From: Xiphydria camelus
Lineage: Eukaryota > Arthropoda > Insecta > Hymenoptera > Xiphydriidae
Length of the DNA stretch: 64,000 bases
Assembly (NCBI GenBank): GCA_963678675.1
Contig: OY783198.1
Span: forward strand, 22,554,684-22,618,683
Direction of reading: 5' to 3'
The notes below the pieces were generated by a model. It was not told the DNA's origin and made no database searches. It saw nothing but the letters and a program-made list of their open reading frames with translations. Within the stretch, counting starts at the first letter, position 1; each line of letters opens with the position of its first letter. Of the stretch, positions 36,479 to 47,946 are shown piece by piece. Made by a program: the position numbers and the translations under genes.

Positions 36479-39400
36479 CTGGGAAACGACGACGATTCTT
36501 ATCGAACACTCGTACGCGACTGTTTACCGGATTCCGATATACTCCGCTTTATGTGGAAACGACTCTTTATAGCCCTCGACTCGAGCCACCTGCGCGCTTT
36601 CTTATTATACACGCCGTGAGACGTTTTATTGGCCGCGCGCTGCTACGTGTGGCTGCGCTATCCTCGAAAGACACACTCGACGTCAACACGTACCGAAAAA
36701 ACGTGACGGACCACAACGTGTGCCGAATCACGAATCGACGCGAGACAAAGCGACGCGTGTCGCACCGTCGATTACGACGAACGGCTTTGGCTGCGAGGTC
36801 AGTTTACCGGGAAGCGCCTCGCTCGCGCGAGCGGTTCATCGTACCCCGGCGAATCAAGGGCGAGAGACGGAAATTCGATGCGTCGAAGTATCTACGCGAT
36901 ATGCTGGAGCTGCGGGGAAATGTGAAGATTTTTTTCTCTTTTTTTTAGCTCATTTCACAGCAATTGTTAATTTGTTATTTTTCAACTGAAAATTATTAAA
37001 GTAAGAGCACTGAGAGAAAGACTCGATTGAAGTGGTACACACGTGTCTATTTGAAAGTATATACTTCGAAATGCCGCTCCATGGATATCTCAAAGCGGAG
37101 AAAATATCGCCGGAGAAAAATCGTCCGACCGACTTTGAAAAATACATCATCACGATACAATGCCCCTTAAGGATCGTGGGGAGAAGAAAGGAGGGAACGG
37201 GGAAGCAGAATTCCCCGCGCGTCGCCCCCAACGCGCGACGTCGCGCCGTATACTCGCCGCCCCCGTAGTCTCTCGAAGGATCACTCGCGCAACCCTCGCC
37301 CGGGCTCCTCGACGCTCCTATAAATCCGAACGAAAATGGCCCCGCCTCACGTTCGCCCCCAATCTCTTCATATTTACCTCTCGCCTCGTTCTCAGCCGGA
37401 AGAGAGTACGCGCGGGCGGGCGGACGACGACAACGGCATATATAAATATTTTCGCGCGATCCACCCGCGATTTCGCGCATAACTCGACGCTGCGGCGCAT
37501 CGTCGTCGTCGTCGGGATGATAATAAAGAGAAGGCGACGCGAATCGCGGAGATATACCATTTGCCGCCACTTACCCTCTCACTGCTTCGCCTCTGTATAC
37601 TCTTCCGGTCTCTCATGTGTGTTCAACGTGTACCTGCATCCGCGCGAGTGTGTACGGACACGCGGACGCGTATGCGGCGACGTATACAGGCGATGCTATA
37701 ACGAATAACCACCCTTTCCCCCCCCCTTTCCTTCCTCTTTCCTTCCGGCACTCTTTCCTTCTTCCCACTTCGCTCCTCTGTCTTTCTCTCTCCCCCCCTT
37801 TGGGAAGGCCATCGCCGTATTCGCGGTGGCCGGGTCTCACTTCCTGCCTCTCTCCTCCCCCCCCCTCCCTGCTAACCCTCCACCTCCTCCCGCGCGCACG
37901 ATACGCTCCGGAGAGAGCAAAGGGAGGGCGATGAGACGAGGTGGTTTCCATGGAAACCATCCGGCCGTCCCGTCCCATCCCGGTTCAGCATCTGTACACT
38001 GCCCCCCTCCGCAACCAGACCGACGACTCAATAGCTTTAATGCCAAATCCAGAACGGACCTCTCTCATTCCCGAGTGTGTGTCATCCCACCGCGGACTCT
38101 CGACTTATCTTCCGGTGAGCTCCGGGGTTGGGCGAGTTTAATCCAACTCGTCTTTTAACCCGTGCGGCGGGTTTGTATATTTGGGGTCACTTTTACAAGG
38201 ATCGCAGAATCCGGAGAGGCTCCGTTTTATCGTCTCGAGTCTTAATGGACGCTCTTTTAGTCCATTCTCCGCGGAAGTTCTATATTTAGGTCTATTCTAT
38301 TTTTTTTCCCGATACGTCGTTAGCACCCAATTCGATATTCCCCGAGTACTCAGCGCCAATGCACTCATTATTATCGACGTAATCAACCAATTAATAATAA
38401 CGTAATTAACCAATCAACAAGACGAGTTCTCTCACCCCCAACTACGTCGTCATCGAATGGATTTTCGAATGGAAATTTCCCTCGAAAATCTCTCGCGAAA
38501 CTGAATTCCATTGGGATCGCCGGACACGCTTTATTCGATATCCCCGCGACGCCTCGCGGCGGTCCGAGAAAACGAGCCTAATGTAAGATTTCTCCGCGCC
38601 ACGGAGAAAGGCTAGGAGCGCCAGCCAACGCCACCGGGCAGAGCCGTAAGTTCCCGAGGAACGCCTCGACGATATCGGCGGCCGAACTCGACCGAAGTAT
38701 AAATTCTCTGTCCCGCCACTTACTCCCTGCCCTCTTTCGCCCCGTTGCTACCCTCCGTCGGGAGAGAAACAGCGAGAAGCTCCTGCGGGATTTATCGTGC
38801 GGCGAATCCTCTCGATCGTCCGGTTACGCGAGCCGCGGCAGGAAGCGAGACGCCGTAACCCCTTTTCAATGTAATTCGACGCATCTCGAGGAGTCGTAGT
38901 GATCGCGCGCGGTGCGGGAATTCCGAGCTTACCAGAGGCGGTTGCCGTCGGAGCAGAGCGAGCAATTCCCGCGACATTAATTATTGAAATCGCCGGCGGC
39001 AATCGCCTCTCGCGCCTTCTCACCCCCCTGCCGCCGAAGTCTCTCGAGCGAACTTTAGTCGCGGCCGGATTCTCGGGCGTTTAATATTCAATCGCTCGCT
39101 CGTCGCGCGGATCGGTTACCGCGCCGCGTAAACGAATCCGACGAATTAATATCGTCGTCGGGGCGCACCTGATGGCGCTAACTTATTCGTTGCTCTTTTC
39201 GTCCTCTTTTTCCCGCGTTCTCGATGACCCGAATTGATGGCAGGGGATGCGCGAGACGGTCGAGTGAAATCGATGCGCTTTTGAGATTTTTTGAAGAAAA
39301 GAGTCCTACTTAAGTACGGGTGGCGGTTATCGATATTTCTCGCACGCGTTGACATTTCATTAAAACCCAGCTTTTTCAATGCCTCTGTCAAATTCAATTA

Positions 39401-40840
39401 CCAATCGGATCCTGATCAGACGTTGAATTTGTTAAAGACATAACGCGTGAAGTTATCCCCGTACGAAACTCATTCCTCTCATTATTCGAAATCACGGGCG
39501 AACTTCTATTTGGCTCCATTTTCATCGGCGTCTCCTTCGCCGTTCTCGACTTTTCCTCGACGTGCTCGAAATTCGTACGCGCGGCGGCGAGGCCGAGGAA
39601 AAGAGGCGTTGGAATTTGAAACCGGTACACCGGAAAGTTAATTAGGGTTGGAGCCGGCGTTGCGCGCGTATCCGTGAGAGCGTGGGCGGGTTGGGTGGGT
39701 TGGTCGGAAGGAGCGAGAGGGGGTGAGATCGAGTGGTGGCCGCTGAAGGAAACCGAGCGAGCCGCGCGGCGCTGGAGGGTAGTGAAAGGGGTGAAGTGGC
39801 AATCTCTCGCGAATTTTGCAATGTCTCGAGAGAGATATGGAGACTCGTTCCTCTTGCTCTCCTTCTATCAGTCATTCTCGCTTTTCATCCTCGGCCGCAG
39901 TCGCGTCTTCTTCGTCTCTTCGTCGAAGTATCGTCAACGGCGTCCTTGAATATTTCAGTCGGAGATTAACTTCCGTTTTAGTGCCGCGACAGAACTTATC
40001 CCCGATTACAATTTTATCGCCGAACGACGACGGTTTATCGGGCGAGCCCGCCAATACTTACGCGTTCAGCGAGGTTGCCTGTTTCGTGGAAGAGCGATTA
40101 CGCCGCCAATGTCGACTCGCCGTCGAACGGGGGCGGCCGACGTCCATATGCACGTGTGTGGAAGCGCGCGAGGGTCGGGGTTTAATTTCGCGATTACCTA
40201 CTCGGGGTCACGGGTCGTCGGCGATCCGTCTTCATCGAAACATTCAATCGCGGGGTGACTGCCGATCGATGGGGTCGGCCTTTGTCGCGTTAGAATCGCG
40301 CGGGTGGCGTTGCGTTCGCTGAATTTATGTCCCCGCGATTTTCGAGAGCGAGATATGCCTGTAAGACGCGCGTGATGGAATTTTCCCGACGTTTTTTCTC
40401 TTTCATCGAACGAGGTCATTTTTTCGTGAACGATCACCAGAGATCGTAGATAAAATACATACCGTCTCGGCACTATTCCGGTTGCAATTTTATCAAGTGG
40501 CGTCAGTGCACACATCCCTGCGATGCAGTAGCAGTCGGAGAAGGAGGCGGGGTCGGGGTTAACTCAATTACTCTCAGCGAGAGGGTACTGGTCTCGGAGG
40601 CTGGACAGAGGGGATGCCTCCCCCCCTCGGCAGTTATAAATCACCGCGTCAGTCTCCTTCTTCCCGATTCGATGTAGCCGATCATATCGAGCGAATCTCG
40701 TGCCACTTCTTCGATCCGCAACCGCTGCATCCGCGAGGGACTGGAATCGCGACGAAGAAGGAGGCGGGGGCTGCACAGCGAAGCAGACAGAGACGCGACG
40801 CGCGCGTTTTTTGCGAAATTCAGTCTGGCGTGCACCGAGG

Positions 40841-40860
40841 AGGAGGAGGAGGAGGAGGAG
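40841..40860. repeat. (GAG)n repeat
   Basis: About seven GAG units in intron sequence. Confidence 0.85.
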
Positions 40861-41453
40861 CGCTTTGTCCTCCAGAAATTTGCCTCGTTGGAGGAACGAG
40901 CCGTTAAAGTGTGTATCGCTCCGTTATGGTCCCTCTCGCGCTCCTCTCCTCTCCTCCGCCCTTCCCTCGCCTCATCGCGACGCTTTTATACCGCGGCATT
41001 TTTTTTTCTCTCCTCCCGAAGCGAACGGTGGACCACGTCGAATCCTCCCGGCATTTCGTTCCGGCGCGGACGATGACGCGAGTAATTAAGAGACGGGAGT
41101 GAAAGCGGATTTTAATGGATTCCAGTCGACGGCATTTAACCGAAGCCGTTTGACGCCGAGGTGTACCGATTATACGACTCCAGCGCGCGCGAGCGATCCT
41201 CGCCTTTGATATGCCGTTTGACGCACATAGACGGCTACGCTGTTATGGGTTTACAAACAGAGAAGAGTGGATGAAAGTGCAGGACTTGATCGCCGAGCGC
41301 GTAACTGCGTACATGTGTCTTTGTGTCGTGTAGATATCTCGATTAGAGTGAGGTATCTTTATTCTCGATCGTCGCTCGTTAGTCTGATTCGATCCGGTGA
41401 GAATATTCTGCAGTCATCAACGGCTCTATAAGTGTGCGCGGTATAACGAGTGT

Positions 41454-41708
41454 ACACTGAGAGAAAAGGTCTGGTCGAATGCGAACCTGGTAGAAAAATT
41501 CATTTGAGATAAATAGGAGTTTATTCGCGTCGAACAAAAGTCTATTTGAATTTGATAGAGCTTTTGCATATCTTTTTAATCGTGTACGAACCTAGTAGAC
41601 CATCTATCTAATTCAGATAGACCTTTGTTCGATGTGAATAAACTCCTGTTTATCTCAAGTAAATTTTTCTATCAGGTTCGCATTCAATTAGACCTTTTTC
41701 CCGAGGAT
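41454..41708. mobile_element. 255-bp MITE, ACACTGAGAGAAAAGGTCT end
   Basis: The left arm ACACTGAGAGAAAAGGTCTG pairs with the complement of the right end (ATCCTCGGGAAAAAGGTCTA), then GAATGCGAACCTG, AGAAAAATT and GATAAA(C/T)AGGAGTTTATTC pair nearly fully. The outermost right bases have decayed. Hairpin over almost its full length; no coding capacity. Confidence 0.88.
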
Positions 41709-42356
41709 AGCGCTCGAAAATCAGAGATAACTTATCAGCCTCGAGATTCCCTTCGCGATTATCGTTATTAAAAAAGGTGTAGCAGTCCAAGTAATCGCAG
41801 CTCAGCATTTTTCTAAATAACTATTTATCAAAAATACTCCATCCCTCGAATTTGTTCCGCTCAATTTTGTCTCACCCTTCGAAAAATGTATTCGCAGCGC
41901 GCGTCGAACGAAATACAAAAATTGCACCGTGAAACTGACGCGTATATTCGTACAACGTTTATCGCGAGTCCCGCGTGGACACTTCGGAAGACCCAACAAT
42001 GTATCGTCCGCGACGAGAGACACGTGCTCCGCGTCCAGCGGCAATCGGTCAGCGATGGGATCGACGTTGAAGCGCGGAGCCACGTTCCGCCCCTCGTGGA
42101 ACGAGTCGATCGTCGGGCGTTCGGAAGTTTCACGTGCAGCACGCGTTCGTCCTTATATTATCCCCGCGTCCGTGGCAGTGGGTCGTTATGCCCGGAGGTG
42201 GCACTCGGCGCGGTGTGCCGTACGACGTCGGGTGGGTGGTCCAAATTAAATATTGAATATCGATCCTGCGGTAATGGTCGGCTGGCATTGAGCGAGCGCG
42301 ACCTACTTCCACAATCGTATCTCGTGCTAGCGTCAAGGTGATATACGTCCGGGGGA

Positions 42357-42367
42357 GGGGGGGGGGG
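42357..42367. repeat. poly-G run (11)
   Basis: Homopolymer on the + strand, preceded by GGGGGA. Confidence 0.95.
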
Positions 42368-43893
42368 CGTGCTTCGTTCCGTTTTTCTTCGCGGAAGACG
42401 TCCCGCGGAGGGGTTGAAATTTCGACCGGCGTCCGCGGTCAGTCGGCCGGGTGTCGGTGTATCGAGTGAACGCGGCGTACGCGATAAACTCGTTTCGCTG
42501 AGCGCGTTACCTGCGTGTACGCGTACGCGTATCCGTGCGCCCTTGTGTGCCCGGGGCCGAAAGAAGGGCTCGCGCGTCGTACAGAGAGGGAAGAGAAAGC
42601 GAGGTTTGCATTATAGATCCGAGGGTGGAATCTACCCCGTTTTTTCGCGTGCGTACCTATATTGGCTGTGTATCGTGGGAACGATTTTTGTCGATGAAAT
42701 TTCTCTCGGTGTCCGGCTTCGTCGACTTTGTGCGCGTGCAATTAAACGTGAAATCGGGAATCGGAGTAACGATGAGAATCAGTGGCGAGGTCGAAAGGTC
42801 GAGTATTTCGCAAATCGGATGTAGGCGGTATCGAACCGCGTGCAAAAAGACTCGGTGAAATTTTGTCATTCGGATCATTTTCCGCGCTATAAGGGGAGGA
42901 TCATATCACGGCTGCGAGCGGATCCCCGTGAATAAATTCACCGTGCGAGTACCGCGTCGACCGGGACGCCGCACTCGCGAGATATCTTTTGTTTACCGCG
43001 TCGAGACCGCGGGGTGTTACGCGCGCGAGGGCGACGGCGGGCGATGTGGAAGAGTGTTGAAAGTCCAACGCCGCGTCGATAGTCCATTTTCCTGATAACG
43101 CGCGGGATCCGACCGTGGAACGGCGGCGAAGGATAACGGGGAGGGGTGGCAGCAGGGGGAGAGGAGAGGGTCGGGGTTTCGCTTATATCGAAGTTCCGTC
43201 TCTTGTTAAGCGCGCCCTTTCGCTTCGTATGCATCGGATGGCGCCTTCACTCCCACTCCCCCCCCCCACCATCCCGTGAACGCGGGGTGGCACGGGTGCT
43301 CTGCTCGCGATAAATAACCAGAGCGGTAGGCACGGCGGGAGGGGGAGGGGATCGAGGGGTGAGAGAGAGAGGCGGGAGAACGAGCGTCGAAAGGGTGAGG
43401 CGGCGGGAGGAGGGAAAGGGAGGGGTCGATATGAAACTCACCCCACCACCGCTCGTCGAATACCCTCGGCACACGAGCAGGTCGGAGTTACTTAACGTGA
43501 TTAAACCCACCGCGCTGTATCCTGCGTGCGAATCCCTCGAGCGCGACTGCCGACGCGCGCGTGTCGCGTTCTTCTCGCATGGAAGTGATGACCGATATCG
43601 AATCGTTATCGCTCGCCACTTCCCGACGGGCTGGCTGCGGTTCGAAATCCGATTTCTCGGGAGTCGATAGGCAGGCGGGCCGATAAGGCCTCGGTTGAGT
43701 ATTTCTTCGCGTTTGTGTAGAGGCGGTAATTCGTCGACTGAGATAGCAGACGCGTTTACTCGCCGGCAGAGTATCGATACCTTTATTTGAGAGATATATA
43801 TTTATACGCGTTTTTTTTTTTCGGAAATATTTAGCTCGGTTCAATAATTGGACGCGAGGAATGTCGCGCAATTGTATAATACGTAAACCTTTC

Positions 43894-44140
43894 ACTCTCT
43901 GAGAAAAGTAATTCGGTTAACATGACAAAACGTATCCAGTTTGATGTGTTTAGTTATTCCCACCGAAATACCGGTCAGTTGAACCAAATGTCAAGTTATT
44001 CCAACCAAACATTTAATTACTCTAATCCAAAATTGGTCAGTTTAACTAAACAGACGGAGGATCCGTATTTCATCAAACAATTTGGTCATCATCTTCAGAG
44101 TTTTGGTCTGATTGACCGAGTTAATTTTCTCACTGTTGTC
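43894..44140. mobile_element. about 245-bp MITE, CTNTGAGAAAA ends; carries a spurious 74-codon frame
   Basis: The left end CTCTCTGAGAAAAGTAATTC and the complement of the right end CAACAGTGAGAAAATTAACT pair through CGGT(T/C)AA. The interior has repeated (C/T)CAANT...AGTTATTCC units, so an open frame at 43922-44146 (Gln/Asn/Ser-rich) arises; it is not considered a gene. Boundaries are approximate. Confidence 0.7.
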
Positions 44141-45024
44141 AGCTGAAAATTAAGAAATAATTAATTTCTTTTACTGTTTTTATTTTAACATTCTATCGAT
44201 TCTCAGTTATACAAGCGGCAATTACAGCGAGCCACGATTACTCGAGCAGAGACCGCGCGGTCCCCGAGGAATCGCGCCGAATACCCGATACTCCCCTCGC
44301 TCTCCACGCGTGCGATATACGTACTCGCGTCTCTGTACTCACTCGTCGGAACCCTCCCGTCCGCCCGCGTTCGCCCGTCGTTGTTGCGACTCGAAAACGA
44401 GTGCGTTCCGATCGGTAGAAATAACTTTGGCAGCGGAGCAGAGATCCGCGCACCTCGCGCGCGCGCGTCCCCGCCCCACTCCGGTCGTTTGTATACCGAC
44501 CGGCCGAGTTATTTTTTAATGAGTCGCGCGCGTATTTTGTCCGGCTGGCCAAACAAACCCAAACCTAACATAATTCGAGCAGCGCGGACGGACTCGATAG
44601 CCGGCACGGTCGTTGGGCCGTGCGCAAAACACTTGCGAATTCCGCCGTTAACGAACGGTGCGCGCGCTGCTCATCGCCCGGCGCGCGCGTGTGCGTCGCG
44701 GTTCGCTGAGAGTCGAAGTCTCGGCGGAACGTCGACTCGATAAAAACCGGGCGCGCGGGATTCGAGAGAGGTCCTGCAGTACCCGCGGGGCGCGCGTCTC
44801 GTCTGCTCGGTCGCCTCTTCTCTCCAGCGATCTTTTCTTGAGGAGGGGGGAGGGAAAGGAGGAAAAGTTTAGCGATGCATCCGAAGATCGGTTTCTGAGG
44901 ACTAAAATTGGGTGATGACTGCAGCGATAAAGAGTCGGGGGAACTAAAATTGCAATAATTGTGAACAAACGATCGAGCCGACGCGACGTCCGAGCTGCGA
45001 TAACGATAAAGTGCACAGAGAATA

Positions 45025-45246
45025 AAAATTAGATCTACGAAAAATTATTTGCGCGGTCGCGAGTAATTATTTATTCAGATCAATAAGATCTCTTTTTTCA
45101 TTTTAATTAAATGTTTCTTTGCAATTACGTACTATCTCACATGATTGGTAAAGAACAGATATCCGATTGATGTATCAACAAATTTGATTGATGTAAATAA
45201 ATAATTACTTACGACCCCGCGAGTAATTTTCAGTAGATCTAATTAA
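45025..45246. mobile_element. 222-bp MITE, AATTAGATCTAC ends
   Basis: The left arm AATTAGATCTACGAAAAATTA pairs with the complement of the right arm (AATTAGATCTACTGAAAATT), then GCG(C/G)GGTCG and AGTAATTATTTATT. The interior is AT-rich. No coding capacity and no clear target duplication. Confidence 0.8.
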
Positions 45247-45424
45247 TTCTTTTTCTCGTGTGTAGCGCTGAACGAAGGTCGCGAACTTCTGCAGGCTCGT
45301 GAGAGCGAGACAGAAGGGAAAATGAGGAAGAAAGAGGCTGCTCGATCTTCTGTTTCCTTCGTTTTTCCCTCGCGTGATTTTTCCGCGCGGCATTCGGAAC
45401 GGTGGAAACATCAGGAAGGGACGG

Positions 45425-45449
45425 GAGAGAGAGAGAGAGAGAGAGAGAA
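45425..45449. repeat. (GA)n microsatellite
   Basis: A pure dinucleotide run. Confidence 0.95.
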
Positions 45450-46024
45450 GAGCCTCCCGGAGATGAGATCGGAGGGATAGAGCGGCGCCGAGCGTCGCGG
45501 CGGGATTGCGTCACGGCGAGGAAGTCGATGACCCTCCCGGTTGCTTCGACGCGTCGTATACCCGCGACACACACGAGCGTGCACGGAGGAGAGCGCTCGC
45601 CTTCGCCCGTGGTAGTGGTGGTGGTGGTGGCGAATCACCGCATTCGGTAGCGAGTATATAGAAATGCATACAACGTTGCACTCGCTGGATTCGCGGCGCG
45701 CGTCCGTTCGAAATAGTCGCGCGACGAAGAATCGTTTTACGGCGACAAATTGCCGAGTAACTTTCCCTTGGCACGACGTGGACCCGGAGGACGCGCGGAG
45801 GGGGAGGAGGGGGCGCGATACTTGCAAATCGGAGCTCCGCGCGCGGGGTCGCCAACTGGTTCGCTTTCCCCCCCTCTTCTTATCTCGCGGGGAGATGTTT
45901 TACGCGAGGTGAACGCACGTGTACCTTGAGCGACTCGAGATAGAGCTTCGTCTTTGCTTATAATGTCAATTGCCTTGGGAAGCTGTGTTCTCTTTGTCGC
46001 TGATATCGCTGATGTATCAGAAAC

Positions 46025-46497
46025 ATATAGGGTAAAAGTGGGATAGATGCCCCAATTGAAGAGCAAATTAAAAATCGATTATCCTGAAATCAATTATTGC
46101 AGGTATCGAAGAAAAGTTTAAGTAAAAAATGTGTATATTTTCACTATAGAAAAGCTGCTCTACTTTTTTCACACACCTTAACCTTGTAAGGTTCACGCTA
46201 TTATATTTCAATTTCAAAATATGGTTTTCTTACTACGTATAAAAAAATACCTACAAACCTTGTTTATATGAATATATTAAAATATATTAAAGCAATTGTT
46301 ATAAAAAAAGTCAAGTTTGTAGTTGTTACCAAATGTCAACATATAGGTGTACAATTCATAAAAAATGTTGTAGGATACCTAAAAGTTCGTTGTAGCCATA
46401 TGACTACAAGATTCCTTACAGGGTTAACTGCGTTTCTAAATAATCGTGTTCAAAGTTAAACAGAAACTGGAGCGTCTGTCACACTTTTACCCTGCAC
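46025..46497. mobile_element. MITE with AGGGTAAAAGTG ends, split by a nested piggyBac-like copy
   Basis: The left end AGGGTAAAAGTGGGATAGAT and the complement of the right end AGGGTAAAAGTGTGACAGAC pair through GC(C/T)CCA(A/G)TT. The 242-bp TTAA-flanked element at 46182 sits inside, so the host element would be about 227 bp. The outer flanks both read GTATCAGAAAC (46014-46024 and 46498-46508), an 11-bp direct repeat that may include the target duplication. Confidence 0.78.
46182..46423. mobile_element. piggyBac-like MITE copy A, TTAA|CC(C/T)TGTAAGG
   Basis: It is flanked by TTAA (46178-46181 and 46424-46427) with inverted ends CCTTGTAAGG / CCCTGTAAGG. AT-rich interior without coding capacity. 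Nearly identical along its full length to 47702-47946, differing by a few substitutions and short indels. CCC ends and TTAA duplication are piggyBac hallmarks. Confidence 0.9.
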
Positions 46498-47701
46498 GTA
46501 TCAGAAACGCGCTCCAACGTAAAAGAAATCACTGAAATCCTGAGCTTTTGGCGCGAACGCCGTAGAAATCGACCCTTCGACTTCCAGAGGTCGTCTTTCT
46601 TTCTTCTCTCCGTGCTCGTCCGAAAAAAAATGAACTCCGTTATTACCCCCGCGCGATTTACAGAAGGCATTGAACGACCCGCGCGCGCGCGCAGGTAGTA
46701 GCGAGAGCCTGGAAGTATAGCAACAAATTTTACGAGGAGAACGTTAACTTTATGACGGTCTCGAATCGCGCGAGCTACGGACCCTCGGTACGTACCGTGT
46801 CTCGGTACGGTGTGTGCATAAGGTGTTACATTCCGAAATACACAAAGCCGGGGCATCTCGCGTCGTCGGTGCCGCCGCCGCGTTACGAGTGGGTAAACGG
46901 CGGCGCGGAGCATCGCGCGCGGGCCCGGGAAGGCCGATAAATCGGTACCGGAGACCGGAAAATTCGAGGACAGAGGGCGCGAGGATAGCGAGGCTCGGCT
47001 TTACGAGCCGCCGACTCTGAAGGCGGCGGCGGGAGAGGCTATCGACTCGTCGGGGCCCCGAGGTCCGCGGTCTCTCGAAGAGGGTTCGAAGGAAGGATGA
47101 GGAGGAGGAGGACGAGACGGAGAGCGCCTCGTTTCGCTTCGCTTAACCCGCGCGCGCGCCCGTAATCGCGCGCTAACCGCACGCGCGTCGTCCGTAATGA
47201 CAGGCTCGGAAATTTCCGATGGGAACACGGTGGGGTGGAAAGGGGAGGCTGGACGCGTACGCGCGGTCCTTCGCTTTCGAGAGGGCTCTCATTTTTATGT
47301 ATTGCCAACGCGAACAAATGAGTCGGGTTAAGGGCGGCAATGGGCGGAATATTTTTGCGCCGATACGCGACGAGAATCCCGAGCGAAGCCAGAGGTCGGC
47401 TGAACGTGGCGCGCTGAAATCCGGCTGGGCGATAAGCGAGAGAGAAAGAGAGAGGGAGCGGTGCGGCTTCCTCGTTGAAGAGTCCCGTACGTAACGGAGA
47501 AGGACCGGCTCTCTCGGGGATCGTTCGTGAAGTCGATTGAAAGGACCGATAAGGACGGCTGTTAAATGTTAATCGCGCGCGAGTCCTGCTTCCTCGTTGT
47601 CCTTCTCTCCTCCGCCCGCTGTTACCTCGAGTCAGTGAAAGCGGAAGGGAGAGGTCGGACGGCGCTTCGCTTCGGAAATCCTTACGCCACGACATTTTTA
47701 A

Positions 47702-47946
47702 CCCTGTAAGGTTCACGCTATTATATTTCAATTTCAAAATATGGTTTTCTCTTACTACGTATAAAAAATACCTACAAACCTTGTCTATATGAATATATTA
47801 AAATATATTAAAGCAATTGTTATAAAGAAAGTCAAGTTTGTAGTTGTTACCAAAAATGTCAACATATAGGTGTACAATTCATAAAAAATGTTGTAGGATA
47901 CCTAAAAGTTCGTTGTAACCATATGGCTACAAGATCCCTTACAGCG
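47702..47946. mobile_element. piggyBac-like MITE copy B
   Basis: The left flank TTAA (47698-47701) and end CCCTGTAAGG are intact; the right end reads CCTTACAGCG followed by GTAA, so the terminal bases and the target copy have mutated. Same orientation as copy A, 1.5 kb away. The small divergence from copy A implies recent activity of this family or local duplication. Confidence 0.9.

Noticed and set aside
37004..37060. CACTGAGAGAAAGACTCGATTGAAG, like the tip of the 41454 MITE
   Set aside because: No matching inverted end was found nearby; probably a chance match or a lone fragment.
43922..44146. 74-codon Asn/Gln/Ser-rich frame
   Set aside because: Lies wholly within the MITE at 43894-44140 and arises from its internal repeats.
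47039..47737. 232-codon open frame on the minus strand
   Set aside because: Extends into MITE copy B and is otherwise low complexity; no family resemblance.
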